A DNA stretch of 6,198 nucleotides from Acidobacteriaceae bacterium (lineage in GTDB: Bacteria > Acidobacteriota > Terriglobia > Terriglobales > SbA1): assembly GCA_003156615.1 (NCBI GenBank), contig PMHI01000690.1, positions 7,861 to 14,058 of the forward strand, written 5' to 3'. Numbering within the stretch: the stretch's first letter is position 1; each line of letters starts with the position of its first letter. This document shows, piece by piece, positions 5,583-6,198 of this stretch. The notes under the pieces were generated by a model. The model was not told the origin of the DNA. It was given only the letters and a program-made list of their open reading frames with translations, and did not search any database. A program made the position numbers and the translations under genes.

Positions 5583-6086
5583 CTATTTAGCCGTAACATC
5601 GGTGACCTGGATGTCAGGATACTGATGGTTCCACTGAGCGGAGATGCTTTCAAACGTCAGTCGAAAAGTCGTGCTCTGCCCCGGTCCAAGCGGTGACACG
5701 CCGAAGTCGACGGCCTCTGGATATGGACCGGTAGTTTTCAGCACCTGCATCGGGATCTCATCCCGCTGGGCGAGCTGCCCCAGGTCGTCTTTGAATCTTA
5801 CTTCGACCATGACGTGGGTGACGGTCTTGCCGCCCAAGTTGGTAACGGTTCCGTCAACGTAGCTGACGGTGGCTCCGACAAAGTTTTCCGCAGCGCTCAT
5901 TTTGAAATCGGAGAGCTTAAGGTTCGCCGCGTAGGCAGGCGGTCCCGATGTGTTCTTGGGCTGGCTGCGAAGAAGCAGCGCCAAAATGACGGCGATTACC
6001 ATCACAACCGCCACCGCGATCGCGATCGTCCGCCGGCTGGAATCTCGTTCGTCGCCAAGCCGAGTTGGCTGGATGAGCCCGCCCAT
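5583..6086 (-). CDS. Single-pass membrane protein with extracytoplasmic beta-rich domain (DUF2393-like)
   Basis: The 167-residue protein has a short charged cytoplasmic N-terminus (1-19, with RR just before the membrane), one strongly hydrophobic helix (about 20-39), a Pro/Gly linker and a soluble domain (about 55-165). The domain alternates strands such as VSYVDGTVTNLGGKTVTHVMVEVRF and STTFRLTFESISAQWNHQYPDI, a pattern of immunoglobulin- or FxLYD-like folds. It resembles small acidobacterial proteins labelled DUF2393; I give that name from memory and with reserve. No enzyme motif is present, so a structural or binding role in the envelope is the most one can say. The ATG at 6086 is the first start codon possible after an in-frame stop upstream (no in-frame ATG, GTG or TTG in between), yet it has no visible Shine-Dalgarno. 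It may be cotranscribed with the gene ending at 6152. Confidence 0.8.
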   Translation of the reverse strand: MGGLIQPTRLGDERDSSRRTIAIAVAVVMVIAVILALLLRSQPKNTSGPPAYAANLKLSDFKMSAAENFVGATVSYVDGTVTNLGGKTVTHVMVEVRFKDDLGQLAQRDEIPMQVLKTTGPYPEAVDFGVSPLGPGQSTTFRLTFESISAQWNHQYPDIQVTDVTAK

Positions 6087-6119
6087 GAACGGATTGTAGA
6101 TGGTTGAGTTTTGATTGTC

Positions 6120-6149
6120 GATTTGACCTGATCTAGATTTGACCTGATC
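6120..6149. repeat. Tandem direct repeat, two 14-bp copies
   Basis: GATTTGACCTGATC occurs at 6120-6133 and again, identically, at 6136-6149, with 2 bp between (period 16 bp, about one and a half helical turns). The copies sit 34-63 bp upstream of the start of the minus-strand membrane-protein gene and overlap a palindrome on their far side. Such an arrangement is typical of a regulator binding site but may also be a small local duplication. Confidence 0.75.
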
Positions 6150-6156
6150 GATCAGG
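6143..6156. promoter_or_regulatory. Perfect 14-bp palindrome, candidate operator
   Basis: CCTGATCGATCAGG is identical to its own reverse complement. Its left half is the end of the second direct-repeat copy, so CCTGATC occurs twice in one orientation and once inverted within 31 bp. As RNA from the minus strand it could fold as a 5-bp stem with a UCGA loop, or pair with the other copy instead. It overlaps the putative stop codon at 6152-6154. An operator is an inference from symmetry and position. Confidence 0.45.
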
Positions 6157-6198
6157 ACTTAACGATCGCCGTCAGCTCCGCCAGGTAGGGAGTGCCTT
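6152..6198 (-). CDS. Putative C-terminal end of a minus-strand gene (partial)
   Basis: Reading into the window on the minus strand, one frame gives GTPYLAELTAIVKS and then TGA at 6154-6152. The sequence is hydrophobic-helical and protein-like, whereas the other two minus frames give less natural short tails before their stops. It would be the end of a gene upstream of, and codirectional with, the membrane-protein gene that starts 65 bp further on. Fourteen residues are too few to assign a family. Confidence 0.4.
   Translation of the reverse strand, partial: GTPYLAELTAIVKS

Noticed and set aside
6123..6144. The two TTGACC hexamers as plus-strand -35 boxes
   Set aside because: No -10 lies at 16-18 bp from either and no plus-strand gene begins within the window; they are simply part of the direct repeat.

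Overview
The window looks like chromosomal DNA of a soil bacterium of the Acidobacteriota (Terriglobales-like). This rests on gene style only: a DinB/DUF664 protein ending in an 'EYLRMNGIVPP' type tail, a LytS/LytR-type kinase-regulator pair of the PF06580/LytTR kind, a membrane-anchored NIPSNAP protein, a XynE-like SGNH esterase and a small DUF2393-like anchored protein. No rRNA, tRNA, transposase, CRISPR array or phage gene is visible.

Layout. (1) 1-296, plus strand: the 3' end of a DinB-family gene. (2) 297-778: no convincing protein gene, but nested complementary segments suggest a folded RNA or the remnant of one (about 332-482), followed by two strong hairpins (559-575 and 589-606). (3) 779-2661, minus strand: a two-gene operon for a four-helix sensor histidine kinase and its LytTR response regulator, overlapping by 4 bp. 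(4) 2662-3172: a 511-bp divergent intergenic region with a possible LytTR-type direct-repeat site at 2883-2913. (5) 3173-5491, plus strand: three genes with short gaps (93 and 60 bp): an uncharacterised four-helix membrane protein, an anchored NIPSNAP-domain protein and a secreted SGNH/GDSL hydrolase. (6) 5492-5582: a short convergent gap. (7) 5583-6086, minus strand: a single-pass membrane protein with an extracytoplasmic beta-rich domain. (8) 6087-6198: a compact block of two direct repeats and a perfect palindrome, overlapping what looks like the last codons of another minus-strand gene.

How the parts may work together. The kinase-regulator pair is divergent from the plus-strand membrane/secreted cluster and shares a long control region with it. 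Such systems often control adjacent membrane-protein genes, so the simplest hypothesis is that the four-helix protein, with or without the NIPSNAP and esterase genes, is a target. This is inference from layout and one weak motif pair. The most unexplained sequences are the structured 297-606 stretch and the repeat/palindrome block at 6120-6156. I do not see clear proof of a wholly new system.
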